Shown here piece by piece: positions 44,767-52,539 of a stretch of DNA of 64,000 bases. The stretch comes from Deltaproteobacteria bacterium (GTDB lineage: Bacteria; Desulfobacterota; Binatia; Binatales; Binataceae): NCBI GenBank assembly GCA_021799495.1, contig JAJZAI010000007.1, positions 35,852-99,851 on the forward strand, written 5' to 3'. The notes under the pieces were generated by a model. That model was not told the DNA's origin and did not search any database. It saw nothing but the letters and a program-made list of their open reading frames with translations. Made by a program: the position numbers and the translations under genes. Position 1 is the first letter of the stretch; each line of letters opens with the position of its first letter.

Positions 44767-45879
44767 TCACAATCGGGTCGCGTCGATCTTTCCGGCTAAA
44801 ACGTGGAGCGATTCGTATAGATAGTACGTGCCCCAGATGAGTTCGTGGGCGGTCGCCAGTTCGATCCGTTTGTTGTAGCAGCCCTGCCAGAGTCCGCCTT
44901 CCTTGCCGAGAAAATTCTCGATCAGCGCTCCGACCGCCGACTCCGCCGCCTCACGGAACGCGTAGCGCCTGACCTCGCCGGTCGCCAGCTCGGCCAGCTT
45001 CAGCATCCCGGCCGCCGCGATCGCCGTCGCCGAAGTGTCGCGGTTCGTATGCGGAATCGCCGGGTCGTCGAAATCCCAGTAAGCAACGCGATCCGGCGGC
45101 ACGTGCGCGTTCCACCAATGCGCCGCGCGCTCGGCCGGCTCCAGCAGCGTCATGTCGCCCGTCCAGTGGGCGGCCAGCGCCCATCCCAGGATGCCCCACG
45201 CCTGCGCGCGCGCCCACGTGCTCGAATCGCTGATGCCCTTGTGGGTGTAGCGCTTCGTAATCCTGCCGGTCGCGGGATCGAACGAGGCGGACTGGCAGAT
45301 CGAGCCGTCGGCGCGCATGCAGAACTCGATATGGCGGCGGGCGTGACGGGCGCCGATTTCCCTGAGCTTGGCGTTGCCGGTCTCCCGCGCCGCCCATCCG
45401 AGCAGCGCGGCGATCTGCACCACGTCCACTTCCGATTCGCCGAGACCGACGCTGTGCGCCTCCTCGAACTCCGCGCCCATCGGAATCACTTCAGCGCGCG
45501 GATTGTAGCCGGCGGCGAGCGAACGCGCCGTGGCGATGCCGAGTTCGCGCGCGACCACGTTGCCGGTCAGGATCGCGCCCAACGCCGCGCCGTAATAAAA
45601 GAGCAGGCCGCGCGCCGAGGTCTGCGAATCGATTCGCACACGCAGCCGCTCCATCCAGTCGCCCGCCAGGCGCGCGTAGCGGTCGTCGCCGGTCGCCGCC
45701 GCCGTCAGCCACAGCATCCCGTTCCAGTAACCGCCGGTCCAATCGCCCTGCGGCGTCACCGTCCACAAACCGGCGGCCGGCTCCGCGTAATGCGGAAAGC
45801 CGTCGCGCACGGCAGTCGCGGTATGATCGATCCGCGCCCGCATCCGCGCGATCGCCTCGTCCCATCGCGATCCGTCCAT
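44767..45879 (-). CDS. Glycoside hydrolase family 88-like protein (unsaturated glucuronyl hydrolase type)
   Basis: 370 residues with an (alpha/alpha)6-barrel pattern. GDWTGGYWNGMLWLTAAATG near the N-terminus, ESEVDVVQIAALLGWAARE, then THKGISDSSTWARAQAWGIL and RVAYWDFDDPAIPHTNRDTS match GH88 blocks. The Asp-rich DTS segment and the WDFD loop hold the acids that hydrate unsaturated uronic sugars. The C-terminus has LIWGTYYLYESLHVLAG. There is no signal peptide, so it would act on imported oligosaccharides. The start is 24 bp from the neighbouring dienelactone hydrolase stop, so they may share a transcript. Confidence 0.83.
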   Translation of the reverse strand: MDGSRWDEAIARMRARIDHTATAVRDGFPHYAEPAAGLWTVTPQGDWTGGYWNGMLWLTAAATGDDRYARLAGDWMERLRVRIDSQTSARGLLFYYGAALGAILTGNVVARELGIATARSLAAGYNPRAEVIPMGAEFEEAHSVGLGESEVDVVQIAALLGWAARETGNAKLREIGARHARRHIEFCMRADGSICQSASFDPATGRITKRYTHKGISDSSTWARAQAWGILGWALAAHWTGDMTLLEPAERAAHWWNAHVPPDRVAYWDFDDPAIPHTNRDTSATAIAAAGMLKLAELATGEVRRYAFREAAESAVGALIENFLGKEGGLWQGCYNKRIELATAHELIWGTYYLYESLHVLAGKIDATRL

Positions 45880-45903
45880 CGCCGCCGATCCTTTCTCCGC
45901 GCC

Positions 45904-46674
45904 TTACGCCAGATGTTTCCTGAAGAAGGCGGTCATCTTCGGCCACAAATCGAACGCCGCCTGTTCCCGATAACTTGGCCGGTAGTCGGCGAAAAACGCA
46001 TGGCCGGCGTTGCGGAAAATCTCGACCTCGAAATTCTTGCCGGCCGCCGCGAGCCGCTTGCGCAGTTCCTCTGCGTCCGCTGGCGAAGGATTCTGATCTT
46101 CCTCGCCGCACACGACGTAGAGCGGGCAATGCAGGTTCGGGACGAGATCGATCACCGGCGTCGGGCGCTGCGGCGTCGTCGCCGCCTCCGGCGTCGCGCG
46201 TGTGATAAATCCGCCCCAGCAATCGATCGCCGCATCGACTTTGCCGCTGGAACAGGCGAACAGGAGCGTCCATCTTCCGCCCACGCAGAAACCGACGCAT
46301 CCGACCTTGCCGCTCGCGCCCGGCTGAGCGCGCACGAACGCGGCGGCCGACTCGAAATCGCGCACCAGTTGCGCATCGGCAAGGCCGAACATCTTGGCGC
46401 GCACTTCGGCCATGTCGCTCGGACTGCGCGGCGCGCCCACGCGCGAATAGATATCGGGCGCGAGGGCGATAAAGCCCTGGTTCGCGAAGCGCCGGGCGAC
46501 GTCGCGCTCATGTTCGACCAGCCCGAACGCCTCGTGCAGGATAATCACGCCGGGATAGGTTCCCGCCGCCTTCGGCCGCGCCAGATAGCCGCGCATCGCG
46601 AAGCCGTCGCTCGTGAACGTAACGTCGCTGGTCGCGAGCGCGGATGGATTCGTAACTTCGCCGGGTAAGGCCAT
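45904..46674 (-). CDS. Dienelactone hydrolase family protein (copy 1)
   Basis: 256 residues from ATG 46674, preceded by GAGGTGATT, a near-perfect ribosome site. The alpha/beta-hydrolase fold uses a Cys nucleophile in VGFCVGGRWT (Cys130). The acid is in VCGEEDQNPSPADAEEL and the His in NAGHAFFADYRPSYRE. An oxyanion Glu lies in ILHEAFGLVEHERDVARRFA. Known members open dienelactone rings in chlorocatechol breakdown, but many act on other esters. A paralog sits at 59106. It precedes the GH88-like gene and follows the SnoaL-like gene on the same strand. Confidence 0.9.
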   Translation of the reverse strand: MALPGEVTNPSALATSDVTFTSDGFAMRGYLARPKAAGTYPGVIILHEAFGLVEHERDVARRFANQGFIALAPDIYSRVGAPRSPSDMAEVRAKMFGLADAQLVRDFESAAAFVRAQPGASGKVGCVGFCVGGRWTLLFACSSGKVDAAIDCWGGFITRATPEAATTPQRPTPVIDLVPNLHCPLYVVCGEEDQNPSPADAEELRKRLAAAGKNFEVEIFRNAGHAFFADYRPSYREQAAFDLWPKMTAFFRKHLA

Positions 46675-46727
46675 CTTCAATCACCTCGAATTCCGCGGAT
46701 TTTCAGTCTGCGCGGGCCGCCGAATTC

Positions 46728-47186
46728 TCAAACGAACGGCTTGCGCGCCCATCCCTCTTCGTAAGTCGTCAGAAAGCGCGGCGTCACGCTGAGCCGCCTG
46801 AATTTCCATTCGCCGCCGACGCGCACGTATTCGTCGTGATAGGTCGCCGCCAGCCATACGGCCTGATTGCCCTTCGCCATCGTCGCGGGCTGGAGGAGAT
46901 TCCATTGCGCGGCCGCGCGATCGCCGTGAACGTCGATAATCGGGTTCATTACGTTATGCATCGCGAACGGAAAGAATTTCGGCGCGCCGAGGAAAAATTT
47001 CCGGATCGCCTCGCGGCCCTCGGCCTTGCCCAGCGCGCCGCCGTCCCAGACCGCGTCCTCGACGAACAGCGCCGCGATCGCGTCGGCGTTGTAATTGTCG
47101 TCGCAGGCGGCGGCGTAGCGGGCCTTGAGCTTGCGGATTTCCTCGATCGCTTCGAGCGCGGCGAGCCGCTCCTCGATGTTCTTCAT
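46728..47186 (-). CDS. SnoaL-like (NTF2 superfamily) protein
   Basis: 152 residues with a cone-shaped NTF2 fold: IEEIRKLKARYAAACDDNYN, then AIAALFVEDAVWDGGALGKA and AMHNVMNPIIDVHGDRAAA. The N-terminal Asp/His pattern (AACDDN, HN) suits a small-molecule binding pocket of SnoaL_4 type, seen in dehydratases, cyclases and hydrolases. The product of this family cannot be deduced. It is the first gene of a minus-strand group with the dienelactone hydrolase and GH88-like genes. Confidence 0.85.
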   Translation of the reverse strand: MKNIEERLAALEAIEEIRKLKARYAAACDDNYNADAIAALFVEDAVWDGGALGKAEGREAIRKFFLGAPKFFPFAMHNVMNPIIDVHGDRAAAQWNLLQPATMAKGNQAVWLAATYHDEYVRVGGEWKFRRLSVTPRFLTTYEEGWARKPFV

Positions 47187-47315
47187 GATCGCGCGCCTTT
47201 CGCGGCCGGGATTCGCGGCGGCCCGGCGCCGCGTGCGCCGCGAATCCCTGCATAGCGCATTTCGCCGCGCTCTCCCAACGGGGGCGCGGGCGGAGGGAAA
47301 ACGCGGAACGCGGCG

Positions 47316-47344
47316 CGCTGGTTGCCGGCCTGGCGCAACCAGCG
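47316..47344. other. Hairpin in the SnoaL/DedA gap
   Basis: CGCTGGTTG and CAACCAGCG form a perfect 9-bp stem with an 11-base loop, followed by no T run. It lies in the 257-bp gap between two divergent genes, 100 bases upstream of dedA, and may be part of a leader. Confidence 0.4.
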
Positions 47345-47443
47345 TGCCGCGTGAAGCGCCAACCGGGCTTACCTTCGGCGGCGCGATACGGCAAGCTATC
47401 CTGACTTACGTCCGCGCCGCGCGGCGCGGACGCACGCTCACGG

Positions 47444-48061
47444 ATGCACCACGCGCTTGATCCAACCGGAATCGCGGCGTTTCTGGCCGATTGGGGCTAC
47501 CTCGGCCTGTTCATTTGCGTGTTCGTGGGCAATCTCGGCGTGCCGGTGCCGGAGGAAACGGTGCTGCTCGCCGCGGGATTCCTGGCCGGCCGCGACATCC
47601 TTGAACTGCGCGCCATCTATCTCGTCGGCATCGCCAGCGCGGTCAGCGGCGATTGCGCCGGCTACGCGTTCGGCCGGACCGGCGGCCAGCGCCTGATCGA
47701 TTGGCTCGGCGCCACGTTCGGCTTCTTGCAACCGAGCATCGAACGCCTGCGCACGTTTTTCGCGACACACGGCGCCAAGGCCGTTTTCATGGCGCGCTTC
47801 GTGACCGGCGCGCGCTTCGTCGCCGGTCCGATGGCGGGCGCGACCGGGATGCGTTTCTGGCGGTTTCTGGGATGGAACCTGCTGGGCGCGATCATCTGGT
47901 GCGGCCTTGTCATCACTATCGGCTATCTCGTCGGCGACGAACTTGAGCATGTCGCGATGATCGTGCGGCGCGCCGGCCATCTGGCCGTGCTCGGCATGGC
48001 CTCCGCCGCGCTACTGCTCTGGCTCGGACTCCGGCGGCGGCGAACCCGGCTCGGTTCCTGA
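47444..48061 (+). CDS. DedA family membrane protein
   Basis: 205 residues. The VTT/DedA motif FVGNLGVPVPEETVLLAAGF lies in the re-entrant region, followed by GDCAGYAFGRTGGQRLIDW and the signature ARFVTGARFVAGPMAGATGM, with the conserved Arg. Four to five membrane helices end in a basic C-terminus (GLRRRRTRLGS). DedA proteins flip or help recycle undecaprenyl phosphate and other lipids and support membrane potential. The copy here stands alone. Confidence 0.93.
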   Translation: MHHALDPTGIAAFLADWGYLGLFICVFVGNLGVPVPEETVLLAAGFLAGRDILELRAIYLVGIASAVSGDCAGYAFGRTGGQRLIDWLGATFGFLQPSIERLRTFFATHGAKAVFMARFVTGARFVAGPMAGATGMRFWRFLGWNLLGAIIWCGLVITIGYLVGDELEHVAMIVRRAGHLAVLGMASAALLLWLGLRRRRTRLGS

Positions 48062-48172
48062 TTCCGGCGGCGCGGCCGTTTGCGCACGCGCCCGCCTGCG
48101 GACTACGCTCCCGCCAGATCCTGCGGCGCGCGCTTTACCCGAATGCGCCGCTGCGGCGAAGGAGTGAACGCG

Positions 48173-48730
48173 ATGGCGCTGCTACCGTATGTTGACGAAA
48201 GCAAGGCTTCGGAAAAAACCCGCGAAATCCTTGGCAACACGCCGCGGAAGATGAACGTCGCGCGGATGATGGCGAACGCGTCCGACGCCGTCTTTCACAA
48301 TTTCTCGCGGCTCGGCAATTCGCTTCTCACCAAGGGCAAGCTCAACGCGAAGCTCCGCGAAATCGCGATTCTGCGGACCGCCAAAGTCAGCTCGTCCGTC
48401 TATGAATGGACGCAGCACGTGCCGATCGCCAGGGCGGTCGGCGTCTCCGAAGCGCAAATCGCCGCGATGGACAATTGGGAGCCGGCGGCGTGCTTCGACG
48501 AAATCGAGCGCCTGGTCCTGCGCTTCACCGACGAAATCGCGCGCAACGTCAAAGGCCGGCATGAAACCTTGCGCGCCCTGGAAAAACATCTCGGGGCGGG
48601 CGAAATCGTCGAGCTGATCATGTCGATCGGCTTCTGGGGGATGGTCGCGCGGGTGCTGGAAACTACCGAAGTGGACCTCGAAGACTTCGCCGGCAAGATG
48701 AACCTGCTCGAAGGCCGCAGCAAATCCTGA
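48173..48730 (+). CDS. Carboxymuconolactone decarboxylase (AhpD-like fold) family protein
   Basis: 185 residues from ATG 48173, with AAGGAG nine bases upstream. The AhpD-type core has LNAKLREIAILRTAKVSSSV and YEWTQHVPIARAVGVSEAQI, where the acid and His of the family (Glu78, His82) are kept. The redox CxxC of true AhpD is absent. A second domain half (MSIGFWGMVARVLETTEVD) completes it. It is more likely a decarboxylase-like or unknown enzyme than a peroxidase partner. It is convergent with the acyl-CoA synthetase gene, 16 bp away. Confidence 0.88.
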   Translation: MALLPYVDESKASEKTREILGNTPRKMNVARMMANASDAVFHNFSRLGNSLLTKGKLNAKLREIAILRTAKVSSSVYEWTQHVPIARAVGVSEAQIAAMDNWEPAACFDEIERLVLRFTDEIARNVKGRHETLRALEKHLGAGEIVELIMSIGFWGMVARVLETTEVDLEDFAGKMNLLEGRSKS

Positions 48731-48746
48731 GCGGCGCGCCCGCGTC

Positions 48747-50360
48747 TCAGCCGCCCTGTTTGCGGCGCTCTTCGCGCTGGCGCAATTCGACCCGGCGAAT
48801 CTTGCCGCTGACCGTCTTGGGCAGGTCGCCGACAAACTCAATCTCGCGCGGATACTTGTAGGGCGCGGTCACGCGCTTGACGTGTTCCTGCAATTCCACC
48901 GCGAGCGCGTCGCTGCCCGCGACGCCCGCCTTCAGCCGCACGAACGCCTTGACGATCGCTCCGCGATCCGGGTCCGGACTGGCGACCACCGCCGATTCGA
49001 GCACCGCCGGATGCTCCAGCAGCGCGCTTTCGACTTCAAACGGCCCGATCCGGTAGCCCGCCGAAGTGATTACGTCGTCGGCGCGGCCGACAAACCAGAG
49101 ATAACCGTCGCCGTCGCGATAGGCGTTGTCGCCGGTGAGATAGAAATCGCCTCTGAAAACGGCGGCGTTTTCCTCTGGATTCTGCCAGTACTCCTGCATG
49201 ATCGACGGCGGTTTATCGGGCTTGACCCGCACGCCGATCTGGCCGACCTCGCCCGCGCCGCATTCGTTGAGATTCTCGTCGAGCACGCGCGCGTCGATTC
49301 CAGGAAATGGCCGGCCCATCGAACCCGGTTTGATCTCCATCCCCGGCAGATTCGCCGCGACCAGCGCCGTTTCCGTCTGGCCGTAACCGTCATGGATCGT
49401 AAGACCCAACTGCTCGCGCCAGACTCCGATTACCTCCGGATTGAGCGGCTCGCCCGCGCCCGCGCAGTGGCGCAGCGCGAGCGGCTTATGGCTCGCCAAA
49501 TCCTCCTTCACCAGCATCCGGTATTCGGTCGGCGGCGCGCAGAAGGTCGTAATCCGATAGCGCTTGAGCAACTCAAGTTCCTTCAGCGGCTCGAAGCGGC
49601 CGTTGTACATGAAAGTCGTCACGCCGTTCATCCAGGGGCCGAAGAGCACGCCGTACGCCGCCTTCGCCCATCCCGTGTCGGACGTCGTCCAATGGATATC
49701 GTCCGGTTTGAGGTCCAGCCAGATCGATCCGGTGTACTGATGCGCCCAGGTGTAGGCGTGATTGTGCAGCACGGCCTTCGGCTCGCGCGTCGTGCCCGAA
49801 GTGTAATAGCAAATTGCGGGATCGGTCGCGGCCGTCGCGGCCGGCCGGAAATGCGCCGACGCGTTATGCATCGCCTCCCCCAGCGAGAGCCATCCGTTGC
49901 GCGCGCCGCCGGCGATGAGGAAATGCCTGAGCGTGGGGCATTGATTGCGCAAATCGGCCGCCAGCTCGGCGTTTTCGACGCCGGCGATTATCGCGCGCGC
50001 GCCTGAATGATTCGCGCGATAGACGAAATCCTTCTCGCGCAGCATCGCCACGCACGGAATCACCATCGCGCCCGCCTTCAACGCGCCGATATAGGCCGCC
50101 TGCCAGAGCGAAATCCGCGGCAGCGCGATCATCACGGCCGCGCCGCGTCCGAGACCCAGCGCCGTCAACGCGTTGGCGATTCGATTCGACTGCGCGCTGA
50201 TATCCGCAAAGGTCATGCGGGCGCGATTGCCCTCCTGATCCTCCCACAGCAACGCCACCCGCGACGGATCGGCGGCGAAGGCGTCTATCGTCGCGCCGAA
50301 ATTGAATGCCGCCGGCGTGTTCCAGCGAAATTCGCGATAAGTTTTCTCGTAACTGTCCAT
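48747..50360 (-). CDS. AMP-dependent acyl-CoA synthetase (medium-chain/ACSM-like)
   Basis: 537 residues from ATG 50360, preceded by GGAG five bases upstream. The adenylate-forming signature is ICYYTSGTTREPKAVLHNH, followed by HDGYGQTETALVAANLPGM (A5) and YLTGDNAYRDGDGYLWFVGR (A7/A8). The C-terminal Lys for adenylation is in LPKTVSGKIRRVE. Its length and the TDxGWAK segment suit ACSM/butyryl-CoA ligases. It activates a carboxylic acid to its CoA thioester. The 2-oxoacid decarboxylase gene ends 20 bp upstream, so acids derived from that enzyme are candidate substrates. Confidence 0.93.
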   Translation of the reverse strand: MDSYEKTYREFRWNTPAAFNFGATIDAFAADPSRVALLWEDQEGNRARMTFADISAQSNRIANALTALGLGRGAAVMIALPRISLWQAAYIGALKAGAMVIPCVAMLREKDFVYRANHSGARAIIAGVENAELAADLRNQCPTLRHFLIAGGARNGWLSLGEAMHNASAHFRPAATAATDPAICYYTSGTTREPKAVLHNHAYTWAHQYTGSIWLDLKPDDIHWTTSDTGWAKAAYGVLFGPWMNGVTTFMYNGRFEPLKELELLKRYRITTFCAPPTEYRMLVKEDLASHKPLALRHCAGAGEPLNPEVIGVWREQLGLTIHDGYGQTETALVAANLPGMEIKPGSMGRPFPGIDARVLDENLNECGAGEVGQIGVRVKPDKPPSIMQEYWQNPEENAAVFRGDFYLTGDNAYRDGDGYLWFVGRADDVITSAGYRIGPFEVESALLEHPAVLESAVVASPDPDRGAIVKAFVRLKAGVAGSDALAVELQEHVKRVTAPYKYPREIEFVGDLPKTVSGKIRRVELRQREERRKQGG

Positions 50361-50380
50361 CTCGGCTCCGGATTCCCCGC

Positions 50381-52090
50381 TTATCCTGAACGCGCGCGGC
50401 GCGCGCCGCCGCGGTTCGCCGCCGGCTGGGAGCGGCGGGCGGCCGCACGAATATATTTTATCGTGACCGGCGAAAGATCGTCGCGGCCAACGCGCGCGTC
50501 GATGATCGAAAAGGTTTTCGCGCGATGCGCTTCGGCCAGCGCCGCGCGCAATTCCCCGGCGCTCTCGGCGACGAAGCCCGCGCCGCCCCAGTCCCGCGCC
50601 AGTTGTGCGTACGGCCAGGGCGGAATTTCCAGCAGGTCGCGCCGATCTGATGCGACCGGCCGGAAAATGCCCCATCCGCCGTTGTTCACGACGATTACAA
50701 TGGGATTCACGCCGAAACGCACCGCCTGCGAGATTTCCGGCCCCGTCATCTGGAAACCGCCGTCGCCGGTCAGCACGATCGGCCTCAGCCCGCATCCGAT
50801 CTGCGCGCCCAGCGCGGCCGGCGTCGCGAATCCCATCGATGCGTAAAATCCCTGCGCCAGATAGGTTCCATGACTCGGCACGCGGATATCCAGCCCGCCG
50901 AAGAGCATGTCGCCCGCTTCGGTAACGACCATGTAGCGGCGATGCTCCGCGAGAAAATCGTTGACCGCGCGCAATATTTCGCTGACGCGCACCGGCCGCT
51001 CCTTTGGATCGCGCGGCGCGATGCCGTTGGTGAGATTGCTCGCGTAGGCGACGGTTTCGCGATGGCGCCGCAGGTCCTGCTTGAGCAGCGCGCGCACGAA
51101 CTCGCGCACCCCGGCGTCAACATAGGTATGAAACTTCACGTCCACCCGGCGATCGACCGCCCATACCGTTTTTTTCTGAATGATGTGCGGGGGACGATTG
51201 CCGAAATTCATGTCGGTCTTGAGGCAGCCGAGATTCAGCACGAAATCCGCCTCGTCCATCCGTGCGACGATCGGCGCCGGACTGATCGGCCCCATGTGCA
51301 CGCCCATGTACAGCGGATGGTCCATCGGGAAGGCGCCTTTGCCGAGCACGGTCGCGCAAACCGGCGCGCCCATCCGTTGCGCCAGTTCGATCAGCTCGCG
51401 CTGCGCCTTGTAGCGATGGATTTCGATGCCGGCGATCAGCATCGGCCGCCTGCTCCGGTTGAACATCGCGGCGGTTTCGCGCGCCGCCTCCTCGACCCTC
51501 CGCTCGTCCGATTCGGGGAAGCGCAGCCGCCCGTCCCAGTCGATTATCTCCTCAGGCACGTCGATTTCGCGATCGACCATATCGCGATGGATTTCGATGT
51601 AGCCCGGACGCTGCTCGGCCCATACCGCCGTGACGACTTCGTGCAGTTCGCGGGCGGCGCGCACCGGATCGGTCAGCACGTGCGAGGCGCAGGTCACCTC
51701 TTTGTAGATGCGATGCTGCGATTCGATTTCGCGCGCCTGATGATGAATCAGCGCGCCGAGCTTGCGCTCCTCTTCGCCCGGTCCGCCCGAAAAAATCAAC
51801 AGCGGCACGCGCTCGGAAAACGACCCGGCGACTGGATTGACCATGTTGTGCCCGCCCGCGCCGTAGGTGACGCAAATCACGCCGATACGGCCGGTGGCGC
51901 GCGCGTAACCGTCGGCGGCGAAGCCCACGCCCGGCTCATGCGACATCGTAAGGATTTCCAGGTCGTGCTTGCGTCCGAGCGCAAAAAACAACTTCAGCGC
52001 AAGGTCGCCGGGGATGCCGAAGACATGTTTGACCCCAATTTTGCGCAGATATTCGACCAGGAAATTGCCGAGCGCCATCCGTAGCTTCAT
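50381..52090 (-). CDS. Thiamine-diphosphate-dependent 2-oxoacid decarboxylase-like enzyme
   Basis: 569 residues from ATG 52090, with GGAGG ten bases upstream. The Pyr-domain Glu is Glu52 in MSHEPGVGFAADGYARATG. A central ThDP_binding/FAD-like domain follows, then the PP-domain loop VLTGDGGFQMTGPEISQAV ending at VIVVNNGGWGIF, which binds diphosphate and Mg. The YGAGGHNMVNPVAGSFSER stretch resembles indolepyruvate/phenylpyruvate decarboxylases more than acetolactate synthase, and no small subunit is adjacent. It probably decarboxylates an aromatic or branched 2-oxoacid to an aldehyde. No dehydrogenase for that aldehyde lies in the same operon. Confidence 0.87.
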   Translation of the reverse strand: MKLRMALGNFLVEYLRKIGVKHVFGIPGDLALKLFFALGRKHDLEILTMSHEPGVGFAADGYARATGRIGVICVTYGAGGHNMVNPVAGSFSERVPLLIFSGGPGEEERKLGALIHHQAREIESQHRIYKEVTCASHVLTDPVRAARELHEVVTAVWAEQRPGYIEIHRDMVDREIDVPEEIIDWDGRLRFPESDERRVEEAARETAAMFNRSRRPMLIAGIEIHRYKAQRELIELAQRMGAPVCATVLGKGAFPMDHPLYMGVHMGPISPAPIVARMDEADFVLNLGCLKTDMNFGNRPPHIIQKKTVWAVDRRVDVKFHTYVDAGVREFVRALLKQDLRRHRETVAYASNLTNGIAPRDPKERPVRVSEILRAVNDFLAEHRRYMVVTEAGDMLFGGLDIRVPSHGTYLAQGFYASMGFATPAALGAQIGCGLRPIVLTGDGGFQMTGPEISQAVRFGVNPIVIVVNNGGWGIFRPVASDRRDLLEIPPWPYAQLARDWGGAGFVAESAGELRAALAEAHRAKTFSIIDARVGRDDLSPVTIKYIRAAARRSQPAANRGGARRARSG

Positions 52091-52232
52091 CCCGTCCACG
52101 CCTCCGCCGGAATTATTGTATCGCGATTGACGGGTTTCGTCGCCGCGTCCGGTCGAATAACCGTCTCATGCTTCGCGCGGGCTTGTGCTACATTCATGCT
52201 TGGGAATCATTGTGTTTGGCTCGTTCCTCAGG

Positions 52233-52526
52233 ATGCAGTTGCTGAATCCGCGGCGCGTGCGCGGGATGGTGCTCTATCTGCCGCACTTCGTCCGCGTCTT
52301 TTGGCGGTTGATGGGCGATCGGCGGGTTTCGACGCTGACCAAGCTGGTGCCGCTCCTGGGCTTGCTCCTGTTGATCACGCCGCCGGCGCTCGAACTGGAT
52401 TTAGTACCCATAATCGGCGAACTCGATTGGCTCCTGGTTGGCTATCTGACGCTTAAACTCTTCATCTGGATGTGCCCGCCCGACGTGGTCCGCGAACATG
52501 TGGCCCAGGTCGCGCGCGGCGTCTGA
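52233..52526 (+). CDS. DUF1232 (YkvA-like) small membrane protein
   Basis: 97 residues from ATG 52233; a GTG at 52185 would add 16 residues with no ribosome site. LPHFVRVFWRLMGDRRVSTL leads to the family core LTKLVPLLGLLLLITPPALE, DLVPIIGELDWLLVGYLTLK and the end FIWMCPPDVVREHV. This pattern of a hydrophobic hairpin with Pro residues (PID-like, here PALEL) defines DUF1232; its function is unknown. It is 13 bp before the UPF0182 gene and probably shares its transcript. Confidence 0.83.
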   Translation: MQLLNPRRVRGMVLYLPHFVRVFWRLMGDRRVSTLTKLVPLLGLLLLITPPALELDLVPIIGELDWLLVGYLTLKLFIWMCPPDVVREHVAQVARGV

Positions 52527-52539
52527 CCGCGGACCGTAA

